The translations under genes and the position numbers were made by a program. The notes below the pieces were generated by a model. The model saw nothing but the letters and a program-made list of their open reading frames with translations. It was not told the DNA's origin and did not search any database. From Acholoe squamosa (lineage: Eukaryota; Annelida; Polychaeta; Phyllodocida; Polynoidae), in assembly GCA_949317995.1 (NCBI GenBank), contig OX439052.1, positions 37,883,932 through 37,947,931 of the forward strand: a stretch of 64,000 nucleotides of DNA, written 5' to 3'. Numbering within the stretch: position 1 is the stretch's first letter; every line of letters starts with the position of its first letter. Positions 40,613 through 50,403 of the stretch are shown here, piece after piece.

Positions 40613-41152
40613 ATGGCTGACAACGAAACTATAATGAATAACATTGAATCATCAACCTCAGAAGATGAAACAAGTTCAGAAGAAAGTCATCATCGGTATG
40701 AAACCAATTTCACAGTGCAAGCACATAGTTACACGGATCAAGGAGAAGTGAAAACCTGTTTGCGAGGATGTTATAACATTTCCTACAATCTCGAATTAGT
40801 TGTTATGTACGATGATGTGCCGCACGAAGACAACACACTCGTATACTTGGATGTGAAAGAAGAACAAAAGATCGAAATTTTTGAAGAAGAATGGACAGAA
40901 CTCTCATCTAAAATGGATCAAATAAAACATTTGTTCAGTTCAAACGTTAACATGAACTCTAAAATTGAAATAGAAGGCTTCACTATCACCAAATTAAACT
41001 GGGATACGTTACTATTCGCATCAAAGAACATTGAAAGCCACTCCATGTTAAAACTAAATCAGTTAGATAAACTGAATACTGCGATGGAAGACATTCAAGA
41101 CAAAGAACTTTTTGACTATCTTGATATACTGTACATTTTAGAAGAAGAATAA
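40613..41152 (+). CDS. Unknown acidic viral ORF, intact
   Basis: A 179-residue open frame from ATG 40613. The N-terminal ~28 residues are acidic and Ser-rich (STSEDETSSEES). The middle is beta-rich (YNLELVVMYDDVPHEDN, LVYLDVKEEQKIEIFEEEW) and the end is helical and acidic. The EIFEEEWTELSSKM stretch recalls the helix of PC4-like folds, but that is too weak to call. No TGAGATAA motif precedes it. It stays open while the gene upstream is broken. Confidence 0.6.
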   Translation: MADNETIMNNIESSTSEDETSSEESHHRYETNFTVQAHSYTDQGEVKTCLRGCYNISYNLELVVMYDDVPHEDNTLVYLDVKEEQKIEIFEEEWTELSSKMDQIKHLFSSNVNMNSKIEIEGFTITKLNWDTLLFASKNIESHSMLKLNQLDKLNTAMEDIQDKELFDYLDILYILEEE

Positions 41153-41263
41153 GAAAAAACAAAAAAATCCTAAAGGTAAAAAATGTCTTTTGTGAATAAT
41201 ATAAATGTCTCTGCGAATGATATACAACTAGTGTATATTACTTAAAGAACAGTCAAAAGAAAA

Positions 41264-41725
41264 ATGGGAAACAAACCTGTTTTAAAATTTACTAGATATG
41301 ATTCCAATACATTTCCTCTATGTAAAGAAAAAACTAACGCTGTAGGATTTAATTTATATAGTGCTTTCAGTTATATAATTCCAGCCAAAGAAAAATGTTT
41401 AATTGAAACAGGCATCAAAGTTGCTATCCCTACTGGGTATTATGCACGTATAGCACCATTAAGCGGGCAAAGGTTCAAATATACGGATATTAAGGCAGGA
41501 ATCATAGACAGAGGACAAATTCATATCCTTTTTTTAAATTTTGGTGAAAAGGAATATAAAATAAATTGTGGAGATCCGATTGCACAACTTGTGTTGGAAA
41601 AAATGTATAATATTACATTAAAAGAATCTAACAAACTTAAAGATACTCCTTATTCGAAAATATGTTTCCTATTAACGCATAGCAAAATATATGAGCAAGG
41701 GCATAAAGAAACACATACTTCCTAA
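41264..41725 (+). CDS. Degenerate dUTPase-like protein, open frame but key residues lost
   Basis: An intact 153-residue ORF clearly paralogous to the dUTPase at 38902. Motif I is VGFNLYS (Asp replaced by Asn), motif II RIAPLSG, motif III GIIDRGQI (the usual acidic-Tyr-Arg-Gly sequence is gone), motif IV CGDPIAQLVLE. Motif V, the Gly-rich C-terminal arm, is absent. Such a protein should not hydrolyse dUTP. By analogy with dUTPase-related proteins of other DNA viruses it could have become a structural or regulatory protein. The ATG at 41264 is chosen; a short upstream ORF (41184-41244) may be a remnant leader. Confidence 0.8.
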   Translation: MGNKPVLKFTRYDSNTFPLCKEKTNAVGFNLYSAFSYIIPAKEKCLIETGIKVAIPTGYYARIAPLSGQRFKYTDIKAGIIDRGQIHILFLNFGEKEYKINCGDPIAQLVLEKMYNITLKESNKLKDTPYSKICFLLTHSKIYEQGHKETHTS

Positions 41726-42520
41726 TAATATGAATTTATAATAATACTTAACTCTGTTCTACTACATTATTATAATAAAATGTATTACATCCAAACAACT
41801 TGTTTCATTTCACTTTTATTTTTACTTATAGTCAGCATAATACTTCAATCAAAGTGTCAAATAATCTGTACATCACATCTCTCAATCCTCCTACATCCTA
41901 CTGCACATTCATCTCAGTTGATTCCTCTATACCAAAAGCACAGAGAGAACCTTGTGACATGAGCACCACTTGACCTCTTTTGTATTTAAAACCTGAAGTG
42001 ATATAATTACTTTTTCCAAAATAATCCTATTATCCAAATTAATAGGTATTTTCTGGATATTCAAAAAATATAGGTCTTCTTTGGATATTTTTTTTAGAAA
42101 TATCCAAAGAAGACCTATATATATACTACTTTCAGTACCACTTTGTTAGGATGTGTCACATATAATAAGCCACAGCTTATAGCCTGGTGCTGCTTTTATA
42201 ATAAGCCACAGCTTATAGCCAGGGTGCTGCCAATAGAAGAGGCATGGATTCAGGGTGTGGCTTGTATATATGGGTGTGGCTTATATGTCAGGTTTTAAAG
42301 TAGGTAGAATGCATCGATCCAGTAATTCACCATGCTCCAGCCATTTAGTCTGAGTAAATTAAAAAGACCTACCTAGGGCATTAGCCATGTCGAGTAACAA
42401 TAATATGATCCACAAGAGGGGCATGAGAAACATCTTGTAGCTATGGCAGGCGTACGGAGTGTATCAACCCTGTAGGGTCAGCATGATGCACAACTAATTA
42501 TGACCTGGTTTCGCGAATTC
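41726..42520. other. Right flank of the viral segment
   Basis: No gene. It holds AT-rich sequence, a perfect hairpin (42068-42120), and a direct duplication of 'taataagccacagcttatag' (~42163 and 42199). No terminal inverted repeat matching the left side was found. Confidence 0.5.
42068..42120. repeat. Perfect 23-bp hairpin
   Basis: ATATAGGTCTTCTTTGGATA plus TTT (42068-42090), a 7-nt loop TTTTTAG, then the exact reverse complement (42098-42120). Confidence 0.9.
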
Positions 42521-42639
42521 GATGCATTTGAGGGGCAGGGTGGTCTCCGAGAAATTTTGGAGTAGGGTGATTTCTCTTTTTATGGGTATGCTATGGGTGT
42601 GGGTGGTTACTATTGCAGAGGTAATTTTTCTTAAATATG

Positions 42640-43375
42640 TTAACTGTTGCCATGGTTACCAATGCAATTTGGTACAATGTCAACAATTGCTCGGTTGTCG
42701 TACCTACTTGCAGCACAGGTACAATTCTGTTATCTAACTATCTATTGTATGTCCATTTTGTGCACCCACATACCCCCTATGTACACCCCTAATTTCACAG
42801 TTGTGCCATGTATAGGTACAGAGCTACAAGGGGAAACATCATGTCAACAATTGCCCGGGCAATCGTTGACATTATTAATTTTGTAGCACAGGTGCAATCC
42901 TGGTATTTAACTATCTACTATATGTCCATTTTGTGAACCCACATACCCCCCATGTACACACCAAATTTCACAGTTGTGCCATGTATAGGAACAGAGCTAT
43001 AGGGGGAAACATCATGTCAACAATTGCCCGGGCAATTGTTGACATTATTATCAGTTATTTGTGTAGCACAGGTACAATTCTGTCATCTAAGTTTCTACTG
43101 TATATCCATTTTGTGCACCCACATACCCCCTATGTACACCCCTAATTTCAAAGTTGTGTATGTAGATGTTCAGAGCTACAAGGGAAAACATCATGTCAAC
43201 AATTGCTTGGGCAAAAATTGACATGCTCCTCTGTAGCTCTGTCACTATACATGGGACAACTATGAAATTAGGGATGTAAATGGGGGATATATAGGTGCAT
43301 ACAATGCACATACAGTAGATAGTTAAATACCAGAATTGCACCTGTGCTACAAAAATAATCATGTCGTGTATACAT
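42640..43375. repeat. ~175-bp repeat array with palindromic centres, last unit inverted
   Basis: Units contain 'ccacataccccctatgtaca' and a core beginning TGTCAACAATTGC at 42678, 42842, 43015 and 43194 (spacing 164, 173, 179). The 43015 core is a perfect 30-bp palindrome (TGTCAACAATTGCCC and its reverse complement); the others are imperfect. From about 43220 the sequence is the reverse complement of a unit, so the array turns back on itself. No gene. Confidence 0.8.
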
Positions 43376-43386
43376 ATATTAAGAGA

Positions 43387-43488
43387 GTAATGAATAGGCT
43401 AATGGGCACCGAAGTCAGTGTATCGTAGGCCACGAGTTACAATATCCTACGATACACTGACTGAGGTGCCTGTTAGCCCATTCCTTAC
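43387..43488. repeat. 43-bp-arm hairpin
   Basis: Arms 43387-43429 and 43446-43488 pair with about six mismatches; the inner 17 bp (AGTCAGTGTATCGTAGG and its complement) pair perfectly. The loop is 16 nt. Confidence 0.85.
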
Positions 43489-43524
43489 TGTCTTTATTAC
43501 ACGTTTAATCAATAAAAAATCAAT

Positions 43525-43800
43525 AAATAATCAATAGAATATCAATAAAAACAAGTTGAAAACAAAAATCCTTCCCCGGGACGCGAAGCCTGCCATAGTG
43601 TTTGTACACGATCAGTACACACACCTCGTCGCCCGGCAGCGGACAGCTACAGCGAAAAAAACAATGCGCCCGGACCAGGACTCGTCCCGCCTACCTCTAA
43701 TGGCTAAGCGCAATGCGTTAACCACTAGACCACCGGGCCGCACTCCTCAGCACCTGTCTCAGCTTGGAATACTTTGAATGCGTCCCGCGGTTATGGCAGC
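43525..43800 (-). mobile_element. tRNA-derived SINE-like repeat, copy 1
   Basis: On the minus strand, 43660-43742 has a tRNA-like head: GCCCGG and CCGGGC as acceptor halves, TGGTCTAGTGG matching a polymerase III A box, and GGGACGAGTCC at the B-box position. The flank (43525-43660) matches the second copy at 51380-51740. It encodes no protein. Confidence 0.65.
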
Positions 43801-44189
43801 GGACAGCCCGCAGACGTCGCCCTGCCGTTATGCGAGCAGTAGTGTCAAAGCTGGGGGGGGGCACAACCCAGACTGCCGTGAATTTTCACACTTTGAATGT
43901 ATAGAAGTTATATGTGAGTACCCTCCCCGGGCTTTGTATCATATCAAGGCCTGGTTCTAGCCAACCATTTCTCGTCAGTCCCTGTGACGCACTGCATAGG
44001 GAGTTGGATTAGGGATCTGAGACTGGAGGTTCGACCCCTACCCTGGCAATGAAAATTTTGTAGGTTTTAACATGTAACATATGACATGTAAGGTATGCCT
44101 GATATTGAACAAGTAATCAATGGATAATTCATGACGAGCGTGTGTTAGTGAAGGATCTAGTACTAACTCAACAAAAGGTTGGAAATAGC
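43801..44189. other. Spacer before LINE ORF1, with a possible second tRNA-like B box
   Basis: No gene. GGTTCGACCCC at about 44029-44039 on the + strand is a good polymerase III B box, but the A-box match upstream is weak. Bases 44111-44135 recur inverted at 51338-51362 with one mismatch. Confidence 0.4.
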
Positions 44190-45737
44190 TCACAAATGAG
44201 TCTAAATCATTACCACAGGCGGTCCAGTGGCAAAATGATGACCTTGGAGACATTGATAAGGCTACTAAAGCGATGAAAACTGAGTTGGAAAACATGGCAG
44301 TTAGAATTAACCTAATGGAAAAACAGGTCAGGTTAAATAAATCTAACATTGCAGAGAACGAGGATTAGATATGTGTCCTGGATAATGCTCTAAAACGTAG
44401 GAATCTGCTAGTTGAAGGATTGAAGTTTCATCAAGGTGAGAAAACCAAAGATGTGGTCTATGCTCTGATCTCCTCGATTCTCCCAGACTTTGATTATTAT
44501 CTGATTGACTACGCATATAGGCAAGGAACTCCTAGTAGAAGTGACAGAAATATGATTATAGTGTTTGTTAAAGGGGATACCAGAGATGAAATCCTATCGA
44601 AAAAGAGCGATCTATTGAAAACCAGAGACTATACACAGGTGTTCATTTCTGAAGACTGTAATGTCATGATTAAGAAACAGAAGGCTGAAGCCAGCTCTAT
44701 AGCACGACTAGGACAAGATGTGGGTCTAGATGTCAAGCCCAGAGGACGTGGTGTTTCCTACAATGGTAGATATTATCCTCACCATGCGCTAGGTGATCTA
44801 CCCCCAGAATTACGTCTCTCAAATACAAGGACAGTTGCAACTGATACATATATAGGCTATCACAGCGAGCTTGCACCCCTGTCAAACTTTTTTCCCTGCT
44901 CTATTACAACCAATGGCCAACATTTCACAAGTGTGGAGCAAGCCTTTTGTTATAGGAAAGCTGTATTTGCAGGCAGACCTGATAAAGCTGCTCGTATACT
45001 GGACCCTGAGACAGCATATGGTGCCAAGAAACTAGGAAAGTTTGACTGTCAAGGGTGGGCAGATAGGGAAGAAGATGAACTACTTGAGTTGAACCTGCTT
45101 AAATATGAACAGGACCATGACCTCCTTGAAATGCTTCTGTGTACAGGAAACAGAAAATTACTTGAATGTACATCCTCAATGTACATTCAAGGGGACATTC
45201 TGGGGGACTGCAGCAAATCTCCATTCATATGTGGTGAAAACTGGTAAATTCAAGGGTAGAAATAGGGGGGGGGGTGTAGTCTTGATGCAGGCCAGGAGAC
45301 AATTGAGAGAGAAATTCACTTCGTATATCGGTCTAAAAGCTGATTGCAATGACCCACCTCTACCAGATGAAAATGAGCCCCCGACTGCAGAAAAGAAAAG
45401 GACCAAACAGAAACTGAAACAAGCTCCACCAAGCCCTAGTACCACTCCAGAACCTATACCTGAAGAACAAGAACAACAACACCAACAAGAACAGCAACAC
45501 CAACTAGAACAACAAAACCAACAACGACCAACTCCAAATATAAAACATGTAATAGCCATGCAAGATCTCCAGGCAGCACATGGTCCGAATGTACCAACAA
45601 TGAACATCCCTACCATGACACCAGCTCTGGTTACTACCCCAACTGACCAAACCAAGAAATCAAAATATCAGCGCAAGAAGAAACAAGATACACCTAGGAT
45701 AAAAGAAGCAGTGAATCTACAGCAATGCAAAAAATGA
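44190..45737 (+). pseudogene. LINE ORF1: coiled coil, RRM-like domain and NADAR domain
   Basis: The open frame begins with a coiled coil (ELENMAVRINLMEKQV), is stopped by TAG 44366-44368, then continues with an ORF1p-type RNA-binding domain (NLLVEGLKFHQGE, LIDYAYRQGTPSRSDRNMII, DEILSKKSDLLKTRDY). The following NADAR/YbiA-like domain (~44850-45245) has YHSELAPLSNFFP, SVEQAFCYRKA, AKKLGKF, LLCTGNRKLLEC and CGENW. NADAR proteins hydrolyse N-glycosidic bonds in ADP-ribose or riboflavin-related metabolites. The frame then shifts near a run of ten G (45269-45278), continuing LMQARRQLREKF and a Gln/Pro-rich tail to TGA 45735-45737. It would coat LINE RNA; the NADAR role is unknown. Link to ORF2 rests on order and strand. 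Confidence 0.75.
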
Positions 45738-47183
45738 TGGGATTTTTCTCTCCTAAAAAGAAGTAATATACAGGACAGGTATAGAACTATCTAATAATGA
45801 TTTTCGTCCCCTTCACTTTATGTGTATAAATCAATCACGGTATGTTGATGGGCTACACACACTATGTTATGCTGGTATGGCATACCTAGAGGGTATCTGA
45901 ATGGGGTATGAAACTGCTACTTTATTATATGGCTAATATCGATGACACTATAGATTAGTACTACTTACACCGTATTCAATGGGGGGGGTGGAATACGATC
46001 CTCGCATATTCGGCAGCGCCATTTTGAAATTTATACAGAGCTAACTAGTTTCGTATTTAGGTATGGTTATTAGAAGTTTTACGGTAAAACAATGATTGAA
46101 CTAGTTAAATAATATGTTATGAATTGTTTAAGGTATATTTAGGTATAAACGCCATGTTAAAAATAGAAGATATATGCCTGCGCAAGGAACATTTATATCG
46201 AAACTAAAAGCAGCGGCTAGCTCCGTATCACGTGACCTACTTCCATCGAACAAGCTGTCATGGCGGATCAAAACAAACCGAGACGACTCAGCGTCTTCAA
46301 AATAAGTAAATATTGTTGAAATCCCTTATTTAAAAGCAATTTAAACCTGTGGGCCATATAATAAATGCAAATGTCAACTCACAGTGAATAATTTAGCATC
46401 GTATTCCCCTCGGTGTAGCTGTCCCGCATTCAACTCGGCCTATAAGGCCTCGTTGAATACGGGACAGCTACACCTTGGGGAATACGATGCTAAATTATTC
46501 ACTGATCGTTGACATTTGCTTATATATTACATCAGTGGGTCAACTAGATGTACATACCACGTCCAATTATAGAAATCACAATGTATTGTCTACAGCGACT
46601 CCTACCCTCGTGACGCTATAAATAACCAATGTAACAGTGACCCATTAAGCCCGATCAGCTGTTTCCATATTTATAGGTATGAGGAAAAAAAACCAATATA
46701 TTCACACAACACCCGGAGCTCCATAGATAGCGGTGTTGAATCTATCAGCTGAAGGGGTGAACTGGGGTGACCTCATTACACATAAACAGGTGAGCCCCAA
46801 GAGAGGTGCTGCCCTCTACTATCAATATTAGAACCAATCCATTGCTTCTACACATAAATACCTTGCTGAACACCTACAAACATAAAGACAATGTTTTTTT
46901 ACTATCTGTGTTGGTGATTCCTATAAATAATCCTTATTTCCTAGATAATTATACATATCATGACAAATTGACTTGTGAAAATACAAAAAATATATTATTG
47001 ACATATAACGGGAAAGCGCCAGCTGACTCATTTCTATGTTGACTGCCATGCCTGTACGATGTATATGCTTTCTACATACTAGGTATCATTCCTTTTCACG
47101 TTCATTCTCACCTACATTAATAAGGCTAAATTTGTGCAATATGAATGATTTTCATACATGACCTAACCCCTATGAAGGGGCTG
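45738..47183. other. ~1.45 kb without coding potential between LINE ORF1 and ORF2
   Basis: The distance is large for a LINE, so an insertion is likely. The stretch has a G-run (45979-45987), a 73-bp-arm hairpin (46367-46519) and nothing recognisable otherwise. The ORF at 46806-47042 lacks any support. Confidence 0.5.
46367..46519. repeat. Long hairpin, ~73-bp arms with 5-nt loop
   Basis: GCAAATGTCAACTCACAGTG onward (46367-46440) pairs with 46446-46519 across the loop TATAA, with few mismatches and short indels. Confidence 0.88.
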
Positions 47184-49569
47184 AAAATAATCTGTACCAA
47201 CACTAGATCTATGTATAAAAAAAAGAACAGATGTATTCAAATTGGTAACAGGGGTTGATATGACTGGAATAGTGGAAACATGGCTCTCTCCATCTGTACC
47301 TGACGCCGACTTGTATATACCAGGCTACCAGTATGTCCGTCTAGATAGGTTTCCTTTCAGAGAAAAGTCTGCAGGTGGTTTAATGTTATATCTAAGGGAT
47401 AATTATATTGCCTGCCCAGACTTTAACTCATCCTATATAACTGAGAATTATGAATTTTTATGCGTAGATGTAGAAATCAGTGTTGTCAAATACAAAGTTT
47501 TTGTGTGCTATAGACCACCGGATTGCAACGACTTCAAATCAATATATACCAAACTGGGTGAATTAAAAAGTACTGTTACAAAGAATAGGAAATTTATTAT
47601 TATGGGTGATTTCAATGTAAATCTTTTCAACAAAAAAGATGTAAATGACTCGTCTGTAGACGACTTCTGTACTGAAAATAATCTGTTCCAACTGATCAAT
47701 GTTGTTACTCGACCAAAATCAGGTACATTGCTAGATCACTTTTATACTAATGTTCACAATGTCTCAAAATATGGAACATTGGATTATCACATTTCTGACC
47801 ATAGTCCTATATACTTGGTAATCAAATGTGAGCGACATAAAATTAAGGAAAAACGAGTAAAGGCTAGGTCCTATAGAAATTATGACTTCTTAACTTTGAA
47901 AAATGCCCTAGTAAACCATAATTGGGATGAGGCTTTACTCCAAGCAAATCAAAACGACTTATGGAAAAGTATCTTCAGAGTATTAAATGATATTCTAGAT
48001 AATATGTGCCTTATCAGAACAATAGTTATACCTGAACATAAGCCATCATGGTTGACTGATGATATATTGGACTTAATGAAAGTAAGAGACAGTCTGTATA
48101 GAACTGCAAAGAATATGATGAATGATGATGACTGGAGGATTGCCAATTTCTATAAACACAGAGTGCAAATGGAAATTTTTAGAAATAAAAAGAAAGAAAT
48201 GTTAGACCTACTAGAATATAGAAAAGATGACCCTGCAAAATACTGGGAAGCGATTAAAAAAGTACTACCTAATAGGACATGTGCTTCTTTAATTAAGCTT
48301 AGAAACAATAAACAAAACTAATCATTCCACCTGAAAATTGTGCTGAGTATATAAATAGCTTTTTCACTGGTATAGGTGAAAAATTGGCAAGTGCACTACC
48401 ACCTGGCGACAGAGATGGAAATCTGGCTACTCCATATGGTACTACTGTAGAAAACACTAATCTTCTCTTTGAGTTGTCTTACATAGACTTTATTAAACTT
48501 GTTAAATCAATAGATATCAAGAAGCCATCAGCTATAATGCATTGTAAGTCTTTTGTTATCAAAGACTCCATGTTTGCTATACCAGATATATTCAGGTCAC
48601 TGTATAATAAATGTTTGGCATCAGCCGCCTTTCCTGATGACTGGAAAATAGCTACTGTTATACCCTTACCTAAAAAGGCTAATTCTATGAATGTAGAGGA
48701 CCTTAGACCGATTAGTTTACTGCCTATTATGGGAAACTACTTGAAAAAATTGTTTGTAAAAGATTGCAATTGTATATGGAAAGACAAAAATTATTGTGCC
48801 CTACCCAGCATGGATACAGAAAAGGGCATTCCACCCAGACGGCTATTACTGAACATCTCAAAACAATCATTGATAACTTTATTATAAACAAACCAACTTA
48901 TTGTTTATATATTGACTTCAAAAAAGCTTTTGATACAGTCTCACATCCAAAACTGTTACAAAAAATAAGTGCGTTAGGACTGAACAATTAAACTTGTGAA
49001 TTCTTTAAAAATTATTTGTCAAACCGACAGCAATGTACCTTAGCTAATGATATTGTGTCTTCTTTGAAATCCATTACATATGGGGTTCCTCAGGGTTCAG
49101 TTTTGGGTCCAGTTTTGTTTTCTATATATGTTAACTCATTAGCAAAAACAGTAGATAGTCAAATCACATTATATGCAGATGATGCGGTCATATCAGTGGA
49201 CTAGCCTACTTAAATGAACCAAATAATCCAGAGGATTGTATCATGGTGTATTAGCAATACCTTCACTATCAATGTTCAAAAAACCAAATGGATGTCTTTT
49301 AACACTTACCCCAATGATAGAACATATTTCACTATGAACAACATACTCCTTGAAAAGGTAGACAACTTTGCCTATCTAGGCTTATTAATGGTTATCTAAC
49401 TATCTGGGCCTCAACTGTGCTTTTTTGCTCATAACCCCAGTTCCTTATCCAGCCATTACGCACTCTGAGACCTTTTCTTCGTCTTCAAGAAGCTGCTGGT
49501 TTCAATCCAGACATGGTAATAAATTGGGGGAATATACAAAGTCAACTCCTCCATACATCTCCTGTTAAA

Positions 49570-49655
49570 ACCGTTTAGTTTCAACGGGGAATCGATCCCC
49601 GGCCGCTGGGGCAGGAGGCGAGCTCGCTGTCCACTATACCAAGCCGACCGGTGCT
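49570..49655 (-). repeat. tRNA-like segment
   Basis: The minus strand reads TGGTATAGTGG (A box) and, about 50 nt later, GGGATCGATTCCCC (B box with a self-complementary T stem). This is either a tRNA pseudogene or a SINE head; no intact cloverleaf was confirmed. Confidence 0.6.
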
Positions 49656-50277
49656 AGAAATCACTGCACATAGAGGATTTGAAAAAGTTTTCCGACATAC
49701 CTGAAGTTTACACACCTCGTTAGCCTAGAATATATGGAGCCTGGTGGAGTTATTAACAGAGAACCATCCTTAGATATCCTAGATGAACATGCCATGCCAA
49801 ATTCCTCCATTTTCTTCGAAATAAATAAGAATCCATTGATTTTCCATAGCGATACGTATCGGCACCCGCCTCGTACGGCCATTCCTTGTTCGATGCGTGG
49901 CTGACCTAGTTCTTACATCCGGGCACCTACCCGCTCGGTCAACAAGAAGCAATGGCCGTGTACCGGGCCGTGTGCGTTGGATCGGTATGGAAAATCAATG
50001 GATTCTTATTTATTTTGAAGAAAATGGAGACAAAATGTATGCGAACACCAACCAGAGATCGTATATTTGGCGCTGCTAGAAGTATGGGACTTGACAAGCT
50101 TGGATTATACCCGAAAAGTGTTTGGAAAGACGAGGGTTTGAGGTGGAGTAAAAACAATGGCTACGCTGGCTTGGCAAACCGTGCGGATAGGATGCACTTA
50201 CAAAATGTCTTCTCCTGGATTAATTCTTGGGTTATAAGGTAAGAAATTAATACAAAATGTAGAAATATGTTCGATAA

Positions 50278-50403
50278 ACGCTTTAATCAAGTTATGATAG
50301 AGCACTTGTGGGTCTATGGTTCAATATTCCACTCCCGCTTCGCGGTCGTGGAATATTGAACCATAGACCCACGCGTGCTCTATCATAACGTTGATTAAAC
50401 GCT
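50278..50403. repeat. Long hairpin, ~55-bp arms with 15-nt loop
   Basis: Arms 50278-50332 and 50348-50403 pair almost perfectly; the loop is TCCCGCTTCGCGGTC. It ends exactly where LINE coding resumes. Confidence 0.9.

Larger units (their letters stand above)
20151..41725 (+). mobile_element. Endogenous Polinton/adintovirus-like element, decayed and interrupted
   Basis: All viral genes lie on the + strand in AT-rich DNA with closely packed starts. The hallmark set is present: protein-primed family B polymerase, retrovirus-type integrase, double-jelly-roll capsid protein, penton-like protein, pVI-like protein and adenain-like protease. This set together is known only from Polintons/Mavericks and adintoviruses. 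Two DIRS-like fragments, a TTAA-flanked MITE and satellite arrays interrupt it. I did not find a packaging ATPase or terminal inverted repeats, so the copy is incomplete or rearranged. The outer limits are those of the outermost genes, not proven ends. Confidence 0.85.
49389..50403. mobile_element. ~1-kb insertion inside LINE ORF2
   Basis: ORF2 coding breaks after FAYLGL (~49385) and resumes near 50404. Inside are a tRNA-like segment (minus strand, ~49570-49655), a 43-bp inverted repeat with one mismatch (49806-49848 and 49986-50028), and a terminal hairpin (50278-50403). Ends are placed to about 10 bp; no clean target duplication is visible. Its class is unknown. ORFs inside are shadows of the inverted repeats. 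Confidence 0.65.

Noticed and set aside
20151..41725. Viral packaging ATPase (FtsK/HerA type)
   Set aside because: I looked for a Walker A motif in the + strand frames and found none, so none is annotated.
19721..42520. Terminal inverted repeats of the viral element
   Set aside because: The left spacer and right flank were compared by eye; no convincing match was seen.
42522..43362. Several 65-90-codon ORFs around 42.5-43.4 kb
   Set aside because: They follow the ~175-bp repeat unit on both strands and repeat the same peptide phrases.
43660..43742. Functional tRNA gene
   Set aside because: A and B boxes are recognisable, but T and anticodon stems do not pair properly; a SINE head fits better.
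49661..50242. ORFs inside the LINE insertion
   Set aside because: They track the 43-bp inverted repeat on both strands; no domain is visible.
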